A DNA stretch of 64,000 bases, from contig JBEKTW010000005.1 in NCBI GenBank assembly GCA_049515655.1, forward strand, positions 1-64,000. Reading direction: 5' to 3'. Of this stretch, positions 33,965-41,355 are shown piece after piece. Both the position numbers and the translations under genes were made by a program. Below the pieces are notes generated by a model. That model saw nothing but the letters and a program-made list of their open reading frames with translations. It had not been told where the DNA came from and made no database searches. The first letter of the stretch is position 1. Each line of letters opens with the position of its first letter. The DNA is from JBEKTW01 sp049515655. Its GTDB lineage: Bacteria; Bacteroidota; Ignavibacteria; UBA10030; SZUA-254.

Positions 33965-34546
33965 TCAAATACGTATCCCTTTTGATTGCACTGCCCCAAT
34001 GATTGCTTTGATGTCTTCCGCGCCATAAATCGACGCATCAATTTCACGATTGAATTCTGAAACGAACATGGAGTGCAACACTTTCTCCAGTGTTTCTGTT
34101 ACGTGATTGAAAAAATCAACCTCTATATCTGCATCATACCACACTTCACTGGGATTGAATACGGCTTTCTTATCTATGTGAAAATGAGCCTTGTCTCGCA
34201 CTCCCTTCAGCTTGTCTGCAAGAATGTTGATGTCCGCCAGACTCAAACCGTTCTTGACCAGTTCGTCTTCTATGCCTTTCGTGTTGCATTTGTGCAAGTA
34301 GAAGAAGGAAGCTACACGTGTGTGTAAATCCAAAACATTCATTACATGTAAGAACATCGCGTCGTGCAATGCGAAGAATGAGTACGTGAAAATAGACGCG
34401 CCCGGTTCGGGAAAGGCCGAAACATTGGGTGCTATAGTCAGTAACTCAGTAAATGCATTCCTGTAAGAAAGAGCACGACGAAGCTCATAAAGGTTACGAA
34501 TGAGTGCGCGACTATATGTGCTAAGTGGCCGGTGTTGGGAAGTCAT
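33965..34546 (-). CDS. HEPN-domain protein, AbiU2-like (193 aa)
   Basis: HEPN proteins are often RNases in toxin-antitoxin and abortive-infection systems. Here an all-helical protein carries GVRDKAHFHIDKKA (about residues 127-140), which fits the HEPN R-x(4-6)-H motif and resembles the 'RDK..AHID' stretch of AbiU2-type HEPN domains. The preceding part (HDAMFLHVMNVLDLHTRVASFFYL) matches the usual helix with a conserved Asp and Arg. GAGAGG precedes the ATG. It lies 68 bases after the AbiGi-like gene on the same strand and is probably cotranscribed with it. The assignment rests on motifs only. Confidence 0.6.
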   Translation of the reverse strand: MTSQHRPLSTYSRALIRNLYELRRALSYRNAFTELLTIAPNVSAFPEPGASIFTYSFFALHDAMFLHVMNVLDLHTRVASFFYLHKCNTKGIEDELVKNGLSLADINILADKLKGVRDKAHFHIDKKAVFNPSEVWYDADIEVDFFNHVTETLEKVLHSMFVSEFNREIDASIYGAEDIKAIIGAVQSKGIRI

Positions 34547-34614
34547 CTACCTCTCTTGCGAACAAAACAGTTCTTGATTCTATTTCTAATCATTCATTGT
34601 CGCCTACCTTCCGT

Positions 34615-35388
34615 TCAAAAATCTTCCGCTATGACATCCGCGGTAATGATGCAAGTTTTCAAGATTTCTACGCTTTCATGCCTAGAATCTCTAAAGGTTC
34701 TGTCAATAAAATCAATCATTTCAGGCACTTCGGAATCATCTTTCAGAATGATGTATTTGACATCGTCGGGCGTAAAGCTTAACCTGGATTTGAGAGCTAA
34801 TTGTTCTTCTGCTGTTTCCCGCTTGGCCTTGTTTAGAAAGTCCGGCTTGATGAGAAGTCTAAGTTCAGAAGGGATATCATTCGGCACCAGCCTCCACTCC
34901 CTTTCGTTGTAGAATCTAATGTCTTCTCTGTATGCGTTTTCCCTCCACAATTTCCCCTCATAAGGTTTGACATGACTGACAAATGTGAGTACAGCATCCA
35001 CTAGTTTGTCTTTCAGCTCCCTCCTGACTTCCTCCTCTTGCGGATTCGTAGCGTTCAAGTTTTCAAACAAATATTGCAGTTTGGTTTTCTTGTGGACATA
35101 GAGAACTGGTGTAACTGAATGGTCCATTCCCCACTGTTTGGATAGACCTAATCCGTAGCTCCTATCTCCGTAAAAGTCCAGATGGCTTCTTATTAGGAAC
35201 AGAGGCAAATCGCAGAAGGAAATCATAGGAATCGCAAACTCTATCGTTCCATCTTGCCAATTCTCCAAGCAGTAATGTGGTATGAAGCCCTTCGCGAGGA
35301 TGCCTTTCACCTTGTCAATGGACGGTGTGAAATGGAAGAGTGTGTTGGAACTTATGTTGACGGACGTCGTTCGGTTGTAGTCTGGCAT
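34615..35388 (-). CDS. AbiGi-like abortive infection protein (257 aa)
   Basis: AbiGi is one half of the lactococcal AbiG phage-abortive system; homologues occur in many defence loci. The protein shows the family's ordered motifs: SSNTLFHFTPSIDKVKGIL (about 13-31), GFIPHYCLENW, IPMISFCDLPLFLIRSHLDFYG, YGLGLSKQWGMDHSVTPVLYV, KPYEGK and DIRFYNEREWRLVP (about 168-181). Length is normal for the family. No AbiGii (nucleotidyltransferase) partner is present; the nearest genes are HEPN-like on both sides, so this may be a different pairing. There is no clear ribosome-binding site. Confidence 0.72.
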   Translation of the reverse strand: MPDYNRTTSVNISSNTLFHFTPSIDKVKGILAKGFIPHYCLENWQDGTIEFAIPMISFCDLPLFLIRSHLDFYGDRSYGLGLSKQWGMDHSVTPVLYVHKKTKLQYLFENLNATNPQEEEVRRELKDKLVDAVLTFVSHVKPYEGKLWRENAYREDIRFYNEREWRLVPNDIPSELRLLIKPDFLNKAKRETAEEQLALKSRLSFTPDDVKYIILKDDSEVPEMIDFIDRTFRDSRHESVEILKTCIITADVIAEDF

Positions 35389-35486
35389 GAAGCACTCACT
35401 TCCTCAGTCATTCTTGAATCGTCACGGCCAGCGAATTTTGTGTGTGCTGGTCGCCCTAAAGTCTGGCCAAAGTCGTCGCTACGTCG

Positions 35487-36410
35487 TTACTTAGTCTCGG
35501 TTGCACGATAAGTCTCAATTAAGAATCGCATAAGTGTGGTTGTCAAGTATATCATGTACTCCAGTTCGGAATCCGAATAGACTCGCTCATCGGCAGGCTC
35601 AAAATCGCTGTCGTGCTTAACGGCCGTGCTCTGGTACAACGAGAACTGTGTTAGCATAGTAAAATAGTTTTGACGAATCTGAGAGTGAACTCCTTTCTCT
35701 TTCATCCATTTGAGCAGCGGCTCTTTTTGCTTCTCAATCGGAGAATTGTTTCCTAAAACAACCTTCAGAAGGTTCTCAAGTGCAAATCGTAATGAATCTA
35801 GGGCTTGGCGGTACATAGAAGCGTCTTTGGAAACCGCTATGGAGAGTGCTTTGTTATATTCTTTGACGACGTCAGGATATTTTCTGAGCCAAATAGCGTT
35901 CTCGTCCACAGCTTCATCAAGCAGTTTGATACCATCAGGATAGAGCTCCATCTTGCCATCTATGTTCTCAATGCGTCTTATATTTATTCCCGACGAACTT
36001 TCGATTGCCGTGTTCAAATTTGCTATAAGAGATTGAACGGCTGTCTTGAACTCGTCAAGTGTCTCGTAAGAGGCAGATAATTGTTCAAGTGACCAGAAAA
36101 GACGCTGCAAGACAAGAATCAGCTCACTTAGCCCTTGCGCATTTGTAAGATGTTTGATAATACCTTGTCCGATTGCAAGGTATGCTGGGTCCACGTACTC
36201 TGAGCCGTTGATTACTGCAAACTTTCCCTCAACTGCCGCCACCAGTGACGTAGCTTCAATATCGTATATCATCTCATCAAGGTATTTCAAATCGCTCAGA
36301 AAACTACCGACGGCCGTTGACACTCTATTACGAAATTCTGAAAATAGCTTCTCTTTTGGGATGACTATTCCCCATCTTTGCATGAAATCATTGGTTGGTG
36401 TCTTGCTCAT
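35487..36410 (-). CDS. hypothetical island protein with a HEPN-like C-terminus (307 aa)
   Basis: Largely helical. The C-terminal third has RQALDSLRFALENLLKVVLG (about 203-222), LLKWMKEKGVHSQIRQNYFTM and YQSTAVKHDSDF (about 260-272), followed by a long helix. The order R.ALE..LK, then a helical pair, then VKH, is common in HEPN-type domains of defence and RNA-processing proteins. The N-terminal 180 residues match nothing I know. It is the second gene of the island on the minus strand, upstream of the AbiGi-like gene. Confidence 0.55.
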   Translation of the reverse strand: MSKTPTNDFMQRWGIVIPKEKLFSEFRNRVSTAVGSFLSDLKYLDEMIYDIEATSLVAAVEGKFAVINGSEYVDPAYLAIGQGIIKHLTNAQGLSELILVLQRLFWSLEQLSASYETLDEFKTAVQSLIANLNTAIESSSGINIRRIENIDGKMELYPDGIKLLDEAVDENAIWLRKYPDVVKEYNKALSIAVSKDASMYRQALDSLRFALENLLKVVLGNNSPIEKQKEPLLKWMKEKGVHSQIRQNYFTMLTQFSLYQSTAVKHDSDFEPADERVYSDSELEYMIYLTTTLMRFLIETYRATETK

Positions 36411-36543
36411 GATAAGTCTGCCGATTCCCGTGCCTTTAATTGTACTTGGCGAATATACAAAAGATTTTGTCCCGTGTCAACAAAGTCTAAATCTATTTTT
36501 CTGGCTCGCTCATTGTTTTTCTTCAATATGAATGAGTAAACTT

Positions 36544-36575
36544 ACCGAAAAAGACAAACATCGTAGCTTTTCGGT
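36544..36575 (-). terminator. hairpin after the 36590-37282 gene
   Basis: ACCGAAAA (36544-36551) pairs perfectly with TTTTCGGT (36568-36575). It starts 15 bases past the stop codon and also contacts the conserved island motif (36533-36546). There is no long T-run. Confidence 0.45.
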
Positions 36576-36589
36576 GTTATGTGCCGCGA

Positions 36590-37282
36590 TTATTTCTTGT
36601 TCAAACCTGTTTGCTGTTTAACCGCTGGCGTGTCCGCTTTTATTCTTTCTGGATTTAGCACAAGCACTCTTGTTGTGTCACGAAAAGCGTTCATATTCGT
36701 AATGAGCACATCTCTCTGAGTTTTGTAGGTGACAAATTGGAAAAAACCCATCAAGAGACTTACAACAATTGATACAACAGCAATCCGAAATGTCAATTGT
36801 TGGGCTTGTTTTCTATCGGCCGCCTCTTGTTTTCTGTCCGCGGCGTCTTGAGCAAAGCGCTGTTCATCTAAGGTTAAGAAGCCACGGTCAACAAAATCAG
36901 ATAACTCTGGTAGAGGGGCGACATAAAATCCATCGTAAGACCGGATTATCCCCATGATTTCATGTTCCGCGTCGTTCTGACTAGCAAATATAGGTAAGAG
37001 GCGCACGCCCTTACTTGCCCTGCGTAACCTTGTTACAAGCCCTTCTCGTTCTAATCGTGACCAAAGTGATATGAATTCAGTAAGCTCTGAAATAGTTTTG
37101 TCACGATTCTTAGGAATATAACCGGTTGTCTTAGGGTCACAAACCAAATCCCATCCAGGATAAGATTGCTGGAGGATGAAACGTTCAAAGTCACCGAACT
37201 GCAAGAGAAATTTTTCAGTGTCAGTTGCTTTGTTTTGCAGCCAGGCTCGTACAATCTCTTGTTGAATACTACTCAGTTTCAT
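36590..37282 (-). CDS. hypothetical membrane-anchored protein of the island (230 aa)
   Basis: GGAG precedes the ATG. Residues about 1-100 are soluble and helical, with a segment (ELTEFISLWSRLEREGLVTRLRR) that looks like the recognition part of a winged helix. DAADRKQEAADRKQAQQ (about 145-161) is a short coiled coil leading into one membrane helix (FRIAVVSIVVSLLMGFFQFV, about 166-185), and a basic C-terminal tail follows. The topology (sensor domain, coiled coil, membrane anchor) is seen in some defence effectors, but no family is recognised. Confidence 0.6.
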   Translation of the reverse strand: MKLSSIQQEIVRAWLQNKATDTEKFLLQFGDFERFILQQSYPGWDLVCDPKTTGYIPKNRDKTISELTEFISLWSRLEREGLVTRLRRASKGVRLLPIFASQNDAEHEIMGIIRSYDGFYVAPLPELSDFVDRGFLTLDEQRFAQDAADRKQEAADRKQAQQLTFRIAVVSIVVSLLMGFFQFVTYKTQRDVLITNMNAFRDTTRVLVLNPERIKADTPAVKQQTGLNKK

Positions 37283-37555
37283 ATCGCTTTACTCCATGTT
37301 GTGCTGAGCAAACTTACCCAAACACGCTGTAAATATCAAGTCCACTTGTAATTCTGACCAATCGCGTTCTGAGCTTAGACCGAGGAATGCGTTTCGTGTT
37401 TGGGCAGGCAGAAAACAATAAACCCGTTCAGAGACCTCCTTCCTGTTCCCAAACAGGCCTTATTGCTCAAAACACTGTAGGACAAAATGTAGGATGATTC
37501 GCACAAATCCTGCAATTTCCCGCATTGCAGTCGTTCAAGAGTGCTTTCCCATACC
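37283..37555. other. intergenic end of the island
   Basis: No gene is seen. The conserved motif TGAGCAAACTTACC is at 37304-37317, upstream of the 36590-37282 gene on the minus strand. The rest is AT-rich and ends at the right direct repeat. Confidence 0.5.
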
Positions 37556-37581
37556 GTTTGAAAATGAATCGGAATTTCCGT
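37556..37581 (+). repeat. 26-bp direct repeat, right copy of the island boundary
   Basis: Identical to 32423-32448. It lies 24 bases before the chosen amrA start. Confidence 0.9.
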
Positions 37582-37605
37582 AAGTTTCTGTCGAGCATAT
37601 CAATA

Positions 37606-38184
37606 ATGGATACTGATTCCATGCTATCCAAATCTGAAAAGCAGTTCTTACTCGAGATTGCCCGGGCGTCCGTGGGCGCTGCAGTGAGACTCGAGACCGC
37701 GCCAAAGCGCGGCGATTGCCCTCCGGTGATTCTACGGCCGAGCGGCGCGTTCGTCACGCTGCACGAAAAAGGTGAATTGCGTGGATGCATCGGGTATATC
37801 GAAGCCATCAAGCCGATGATCGATACCGTGCGCGAGGTTGCGGCCAAGGCGGCAACATCAGACCCCCGCTTCGCTCCCGTCACCCCCGAGGAACTGCCGA
37901 TTCTCGAGATCGAGATTTCCGTAATCTCTCCAATGAAACGAATCCAGAACATCGACGAGATTGAGGTCGGCAAGCACGGATTGCTCCTCGAGCGAGGGAT
38001 GTACCGCGGCCTCCTGCTGCCGCAGGTGGCGACAGAATACGGTTGGGACAGGGAAACCTTTCTCAATCAGACGGCGAGGAAGGCCGGCCTGGAGCCGACG
38101 GCATGGAAGAAACCCGGAACGACGATATACACCTTTACCGCTGAAATTTTTGGTGAGCGCTCTATGGACTCACAACATTCATAA
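37606..38184 (+). CDS. amrA: AmmeMemoRadiSam system protein A (AMMECR1 domain)
   Basis: AMMECR1-domain proteins are encoded with a Memo-like protein and a radical-SAM enzyme; the biochemical role is not settled. The 192-residue protein has the family core: ARASVGAAVRLE, ILRPSGAFVTLHEKGELRGCIGYIEAIKPM (the LRGCIG signature, about 57-63), AATSDPRFAPVTPEEL, LEIEISVISP and GLLLPQVATEYGWDRETFL. The start at 37606 is chosen because in-frame codons before it are island repeat sequence; no ribosome-binding site is visible and 37621 is an alternative. amrB starts 1 base after the stop. Confidence 0.93.
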   Translation: MDTDSMLSKSEKQFLLEIARASVGAAVRLETAPKRGDCPPVILRPSGAFVTLHEKGELRGCIGYIEAIKPMIDTVREVAAKAATSDPRFAPVTPEELPILEIEISVISPMKRIQNIDEIEVGKHGLLLERGMYRGLLLPQVATEYGWDRETFLNQTARKAGLEPTAWKKPGTTIYTFTAEIFGERSMDSQHS

Positions 38185-38185
38185 G

Positions 38186-39019
38186 ATGGAAAAGAAGACC
38201 ATACGCCCGCCGGCCGTCGCAGGAATGTTCTATCCGGGCCGTCCGGATGTTCTTGAGCGCGAAGTGAATCATCTCCTCGCATCGGCACCAAAGGAGCGAA
38301 TGAGCGGAACGATCGTTGCATTGATTTCACCGCACGCAGGCTACCAGTACTCCGGCTTGACTGCCGCGCACGGTTATGCTCTCCTGAAAGGACTATCGTT
38401 CGATACCGTGGTCATCGTCTCCCCGAGTCATCGCGAATACTTCGACGGAGCTTCGGTCTACGACGGGGACGGATTTCAGACACCGCTGGGCTTCCTTGCC
38501 GTTGATGCAAAACTGAGAGACGAGCTGGTCCGCGGAGATCCCGTCGTACGGGCATCGGCGAACGGCCACGGGCAGGAACATGCGATTGAGGTACAATTAC
38601 CTTTTCTCCAGCAAGTATTGGGGAAGGTTAAGATACTTCCGGTCGTCATGGGCGACCAGCGCCGGAAGTATTGCATTCATCTTGGAAAGAGAATTGCCGA
38701 GGTGTTGAAGAACAAGAATGCCCTGCTCGTCGCCAGCACTGATCTGTCGCACTTTCATCCCTACGATGCCGCGAACGCTCTCGACAGAATCGTTATTGAC
38801 GATGTAGCGGCGCTTGACTATGGAAAACTCATGGACGACCTGGAAAGCGAGCGCGCGGAAGCGTGCGGCGGCGGGCCCACGGTCGCCGTCCTCTCGGCCG
38901 CACATCATCTTGGCGCAAACAGCGCGAAAATCTTGCACCACTGCAACTCCGGCGACGTTACCGGCGACCGCAGCGGAGTCGTCGGTTATCTTTCTGCGGC
39001 TGCCTTTCGAGTGAACTAG
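38186..39019 (+). CDS. amrB: AmmeMemoRadiSam system protein B (Memo family)
   Basis: Memo-like proteins belong to the LigB dioxygenase fold. Seen: PPAVAGMFYPG at the N-terminus, SPHAGYQYSG (about 50-59), VVIVSPSHREYFDG with a metal-site His (about 75-88), GQEHAIEVQLPFL (about 130-142), ASTDLSHFHPY (about 182-192) and GDVTGDRSGVVGY. The 277-residue length is normal. Its ATG is placed one base after the amrA stop, so the two are coupled. The radical-SAM partner amrS is not in the window; the island insertion upstream may have separated amrAB from an earlier neighbourhood. Confidence 0.93.
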   Translation: MEKKTIRPPAVAGMFYPGRPDVLEREVNHLLASAPKERMSGTIVALISPHAGYQYSGLTAAHGYALLKGLSFDTVVIVSPSHREYFDGASVYDGDGFQTPLGFLAVDAKLRDELVRGDPVVRASANGHGQEHAIEVQLPFLQQVLGKVKILPVVMGDQRRKYCIHLGKRIAEVLKNKNALLVASTDLSHFHPYDAANALDRIVIDDVAALDYGKLMDDLESERAEACGGGPTVAVLSAAHHLGANSAKILHHCNSGDVTGDRSGVVGYLSAAAFRVN

Positions 39020-39024
39020 TTCAG

Positions 39025-39948
39025 ATGCCATCTTCAAAGTATCCCAGGGTGTCTATTATCGGGGCGGGCAGTGTCGGCTCTTCACTCGCCCGTGTGTTGC
39101 ATGAAACCGGCTACACGATTGTCTCGGTCATCAGCAGGTCGGGGCGCCCGGCCCTGGCGCTGGCAAGAGCCGTCAAATGCAAGAAAGCCGGCACCGTCGT
39201 CGAGGATATTTCGCCGCTCACCGAACTTATCATCATCGCCACTCCCGATGGTTCTGTCGCCGAAGTCGCGAAAGGACTCTCACGGTTGAAGAAATTGAAG
39301 GTCAAGAAGTTGTTCGTGGCGCACACGTCCGGCGTCCTCTCCGCCGACGTGCTGGAACCTCTCAAACGTAAAGGCGCAATCGTCTCGTCGATACATCCGA
39401 TACAATCCTTCACTTCGGCCGGGCGGACAAAGCTCAAAGGAATTTATTTCGGCCTCGAAGGCGATCCAAAAGCTGTCGCCAGAGCCGAACAACTCGTGAA
39501 CTCTATCGGCGGGAAGTCAATTACCGTTCCGCGCGACCTCAAACCGCTCTACCATGTCGCGTGCGTTTTTGCTTCCGGGTACATGGTGGTTTTCCTGAAC
39601 GCCATCAGCGAGCTTGCGAAATGCCTGGATCTGAAGGCGTCATGGACGGAAGTCTTCGGCCCGCTGATGACGACGGCAATGGAAAACTCCGTGAAACATA
39701 CCACGGCGAGTGCCCTCACCGGTCCGATCCTCAGGGGAGATCTGGCAACCGTCGATTGCCACCTCCTTGCATTGTCGAAACACGCGCCGGAGTTCCTGCC
39801 GCTCTATACTATCGGCGGCATTGAAGTAGCACGAATAGCAAAAGACCACGGTAGAATCGGCCGGCAGGAGTATGAAGGCATCATTTCTCGATTCAGAAAA
39901 TTCATTCAGACCTCACCGATCAAGCACAATTCAAGGGGAAAACATTGA
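39025..39948 (+). CDS. Rossmann-like/DUF2520 dehydrogenase-like protein
   Basis: An N-terminal NAD(P)-binding fold is clear from VSIIGAGSVGSSLARVLHETGY (the GxGxxG loop, about residues 9-20) and IIIATPDGSVAEVAKGL. The C-terminal helical domain (HVACVFASGYMVVFLNAISELAKC, ALTGPILRGDLATVDCHL) is the DUF2520 type found with Rossmann-like PF10727-type domains. Reaction and substrate are unknown. It starts 5 bases after amrB and its stop overlaps the TTG start of the nucleotidyltransferase (TTGA), so these four genes form an operon. Confidence 0.85.
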   Translation: MPSSKYPRVSIIGAGSVGSSLARVLHETGYTIVSVISRSGRPALALARAVKCKKAGTVVEDISPLTELIIIATPDGSVAEVAKGLSRLKKLKVKKLFVAHTSGVLSADVLEPLKRKGAIVSSIHPIQSFTSAGRTKLKGIYFGLEGDPKAVARAEQLVNSIGGKSITVPRDLKPLYHVACVFASGYMVVFLNAISELAKCLDLKASWTEVFGPLMTTAMENSVKHTTASALTGPILRGDLATVDCHLLALSKHAPEFLPLYTIGGIEVARIAKDHGRIGRQEYEGIISRFRKFIQTSPIKHNSRGKH

Positions 39949-41012
39949 AGGCTCTTATTGCCAGCGGCGGTCGCGGCACACGGCTGCGGCCCCTGACGCA
40001 CACACAAAACAAACATCTCATCCCGATCGCAAATAAACCGATTCTCCATTACGCCATCGAGGCAGCGGTCGAGGCGGGCATTCGACAAATCGGCATCATC
40101 CACAATGCCGACAGCGACGAAGTCCCCAAGGCCATCGGGAACGGCAAGAAGTGGGGAGCAAAGATAACCTACATCCCCCAGACGGCCCCGCTCGGCCTGG
40201 CGCATGTCGTTAAAATCTCGAAGAAGTTCATCGGCAAAGAAAATTTCATCTTCTATCTTGGCGACAACATGGTGGTCGGTGGAATAAAACGATTCATCGA
40301 CGACTTCGAGAAAAGCGGCTGCAATTGTTTCCTTACGCTGGCCAAAGTGAAAGACCCGGAACGGTTTGGCGTCCCGGAGATCAGGAACGGCAAGATCGTG
40401 CGTGTCGAAGAAAAACCGAAAAAGCCAAAGAGTCAATTCGCCGTGGCGGGAATCTACATTTACGATAAGAATATTTTTGAAGCCGTGAGTAGGATCAAAC
40501 CGAGCAAACGCGGCGAGCTTGAAATTTCCGATGCGCACCAATACCTCATCGACAAGGGGCTGAAGGTCGGTTACAGCGAAATCACCGGGTGGTGGAAAGA
40601 TACGGGCAAACCGACCGACTTGCTGGAAGCGAATCGCCTGGTGCTCGACAATATCGAGCCGCGCATCGAAGGCGAAGTGGACCCCTCTTCGACCGTCGCC
40701 GGCAAGGTCGTTCTCGAGCCCGGCTCGAGGATCCTGAGCAGCGTCGTCCGGGGTCCCGCCATTATCGGAAAGAACTGTGCGATCGAGAACAGCTACATTG
40801 GACCCTTCACGTCCATCGGGGACAACACGATCATCAGAAACTCGGAAGTGGAATACAGCATTTTGCTGCGCGATTGCAGGATCCTCGACGTGAAGATCAG
40901 GATCGAAGGCAGCCTGTTGGGAAACGAAGTTGAAATCGTTGAAGCGACCGGTAAGCCGCACGTCCATCGCTTTATGATAGGTGACCAGAGCCGGGTGGAA
41001 GTGGCGTGGTAA
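39945..41012 (+). CDS. sugar-1-phosphate nucleotidyltransferase, long form (RmlA-like)
   Basis: The enzyme activates a sugar-1-phosphate with a nucleotide, typically glucose-1-P with dTTP. The start is a TTG overlapping the previous stop, with AAGGGG in front. Seen: the pyrophosphorylase signature SGGRGTRLRPLTHTQNKHL (about 7-25), FIFYLGDNMV (about 100-109), VEEKPKKPKS and GWWKDTGKPTDLLEAN. Residues about 240-355 form a left-handed beta-helix of hexapeptide-like repeats (IIGKNCAIENSYIGPFTSIG). The long form of about 355 residues occurs in bacterial and archaeal secondary-sugar pathways. The exact nucleotide is inferred, not seen. Confidence 0.88.
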   Translation: MKALIASGGRGTRLRPLTHTQNKHLIPIANKPILHYAIEAAVEAGIRQIGIIHNADSDEVPKAIGNGKKWGAKITYIPQTAPLGLAHVVKISKKFIGKENFIFYLGDNMVVGGIKRFIDDFEKSGCNCFLTLAKVKDPERFGVPEIRNGKIVRVEEKPKKPKSQFAVAGIYIYDKNIFEAVSRIKPSKRGELEISDAHQYLIDKGLKVGYSEITGWWKDTGKPTDLLEANRLVLDNIEPRIEGEVDPSSTVAGKVVLEPGSRILSSVVRGPAIIGKNCAIENSYIGPFTSIGDNTIIRNSEVEYSILLRDCRILDVKIRIEGSLLGNEVEIVEATGKPHVHRFMIGDQSRVEVAW

Positions 41013-41355
41013 GTACGTTGGTAGTTAGATAGTTGAATAGTTATGTAGCTATGTAGTAGTGAATAATGACCAATGATTAATGAACAATTACAACGAACTG
41101 ACAACTAAGAACCAAAAGCCAACAGCTAAAGGCTAGAAGCCAGAAGTCAGAATCCAGAAGCAAGAAGCCAAGAGCTAATGGCCAACAGCTAAAAGCTAAT
41201 AGCTCAAGGCCATAACCAGGAACAAATGACAAAGAACCAATAACTAATAAGCTAAAAGCTAAAGGCCAACAGCTAATGGCTAAAGGCTCGATGCCAGAAC
41301 CAACGACGAATGACCAATGACAAATGACTAATGACCAACAACCAACAATCAGGCA
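41013..41355. repeat. phased octad/heptad array between the nucleotidyltransferase and the crotonase gene
   Basis: Octads (GTTGGTAG, TTAGATAG, TTGAATAG, TTATGTAG, about 41016-41058) are followed by about 40 consecutive heptads (AATGACC, AAGAACC, AACAGCT, AAAGGCT, AGAAGCC and others, about 41065-41350) reaching almost to the start codon. 41021-41150 is a near-identical reverse complement of 26221-26350. There is no gene. Confidence 0.9.

Larger units (their letters stand above)
32423..37581. mobile_element. putative low-GC genomic island carrying defence-like genes
   Basis: About 5.1 kb between two perfect 26-bp direct repeats. All convincing genes inside read on the minus strand. They include an AbiGi-like gene, two HEPN-like genes and several unknowns, and GC is much lower than around it (33% in 34561-34620 by hand count). 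Outside the repeats stand divergent housekeeping genes (phosphohexomutase and amrA), so a single repeat copy may once have separated them. No integrase or transposase is seen inside. Confidence 0.6.

Noticed and set aside
32423..37581. Prophage or insertion sequence
   Set aside because: No structural phage genes, integrase or transposase could be recognised between the repeats; genes match defence families or are unknown.
37525..37605. Upstream extension of amrA
   Set aside because: In-frame codons exist, but they are made of the 26-bp island repeat and flanking sequence, and the family starts later.
37961..38185. Longer N-terminus for amrB starting inside amrA
   Set aside because: The extra 75 residues are out-of-frame amrA sequence (Arg/Ser-rich); the Memo family starts at the ATG at 38186.
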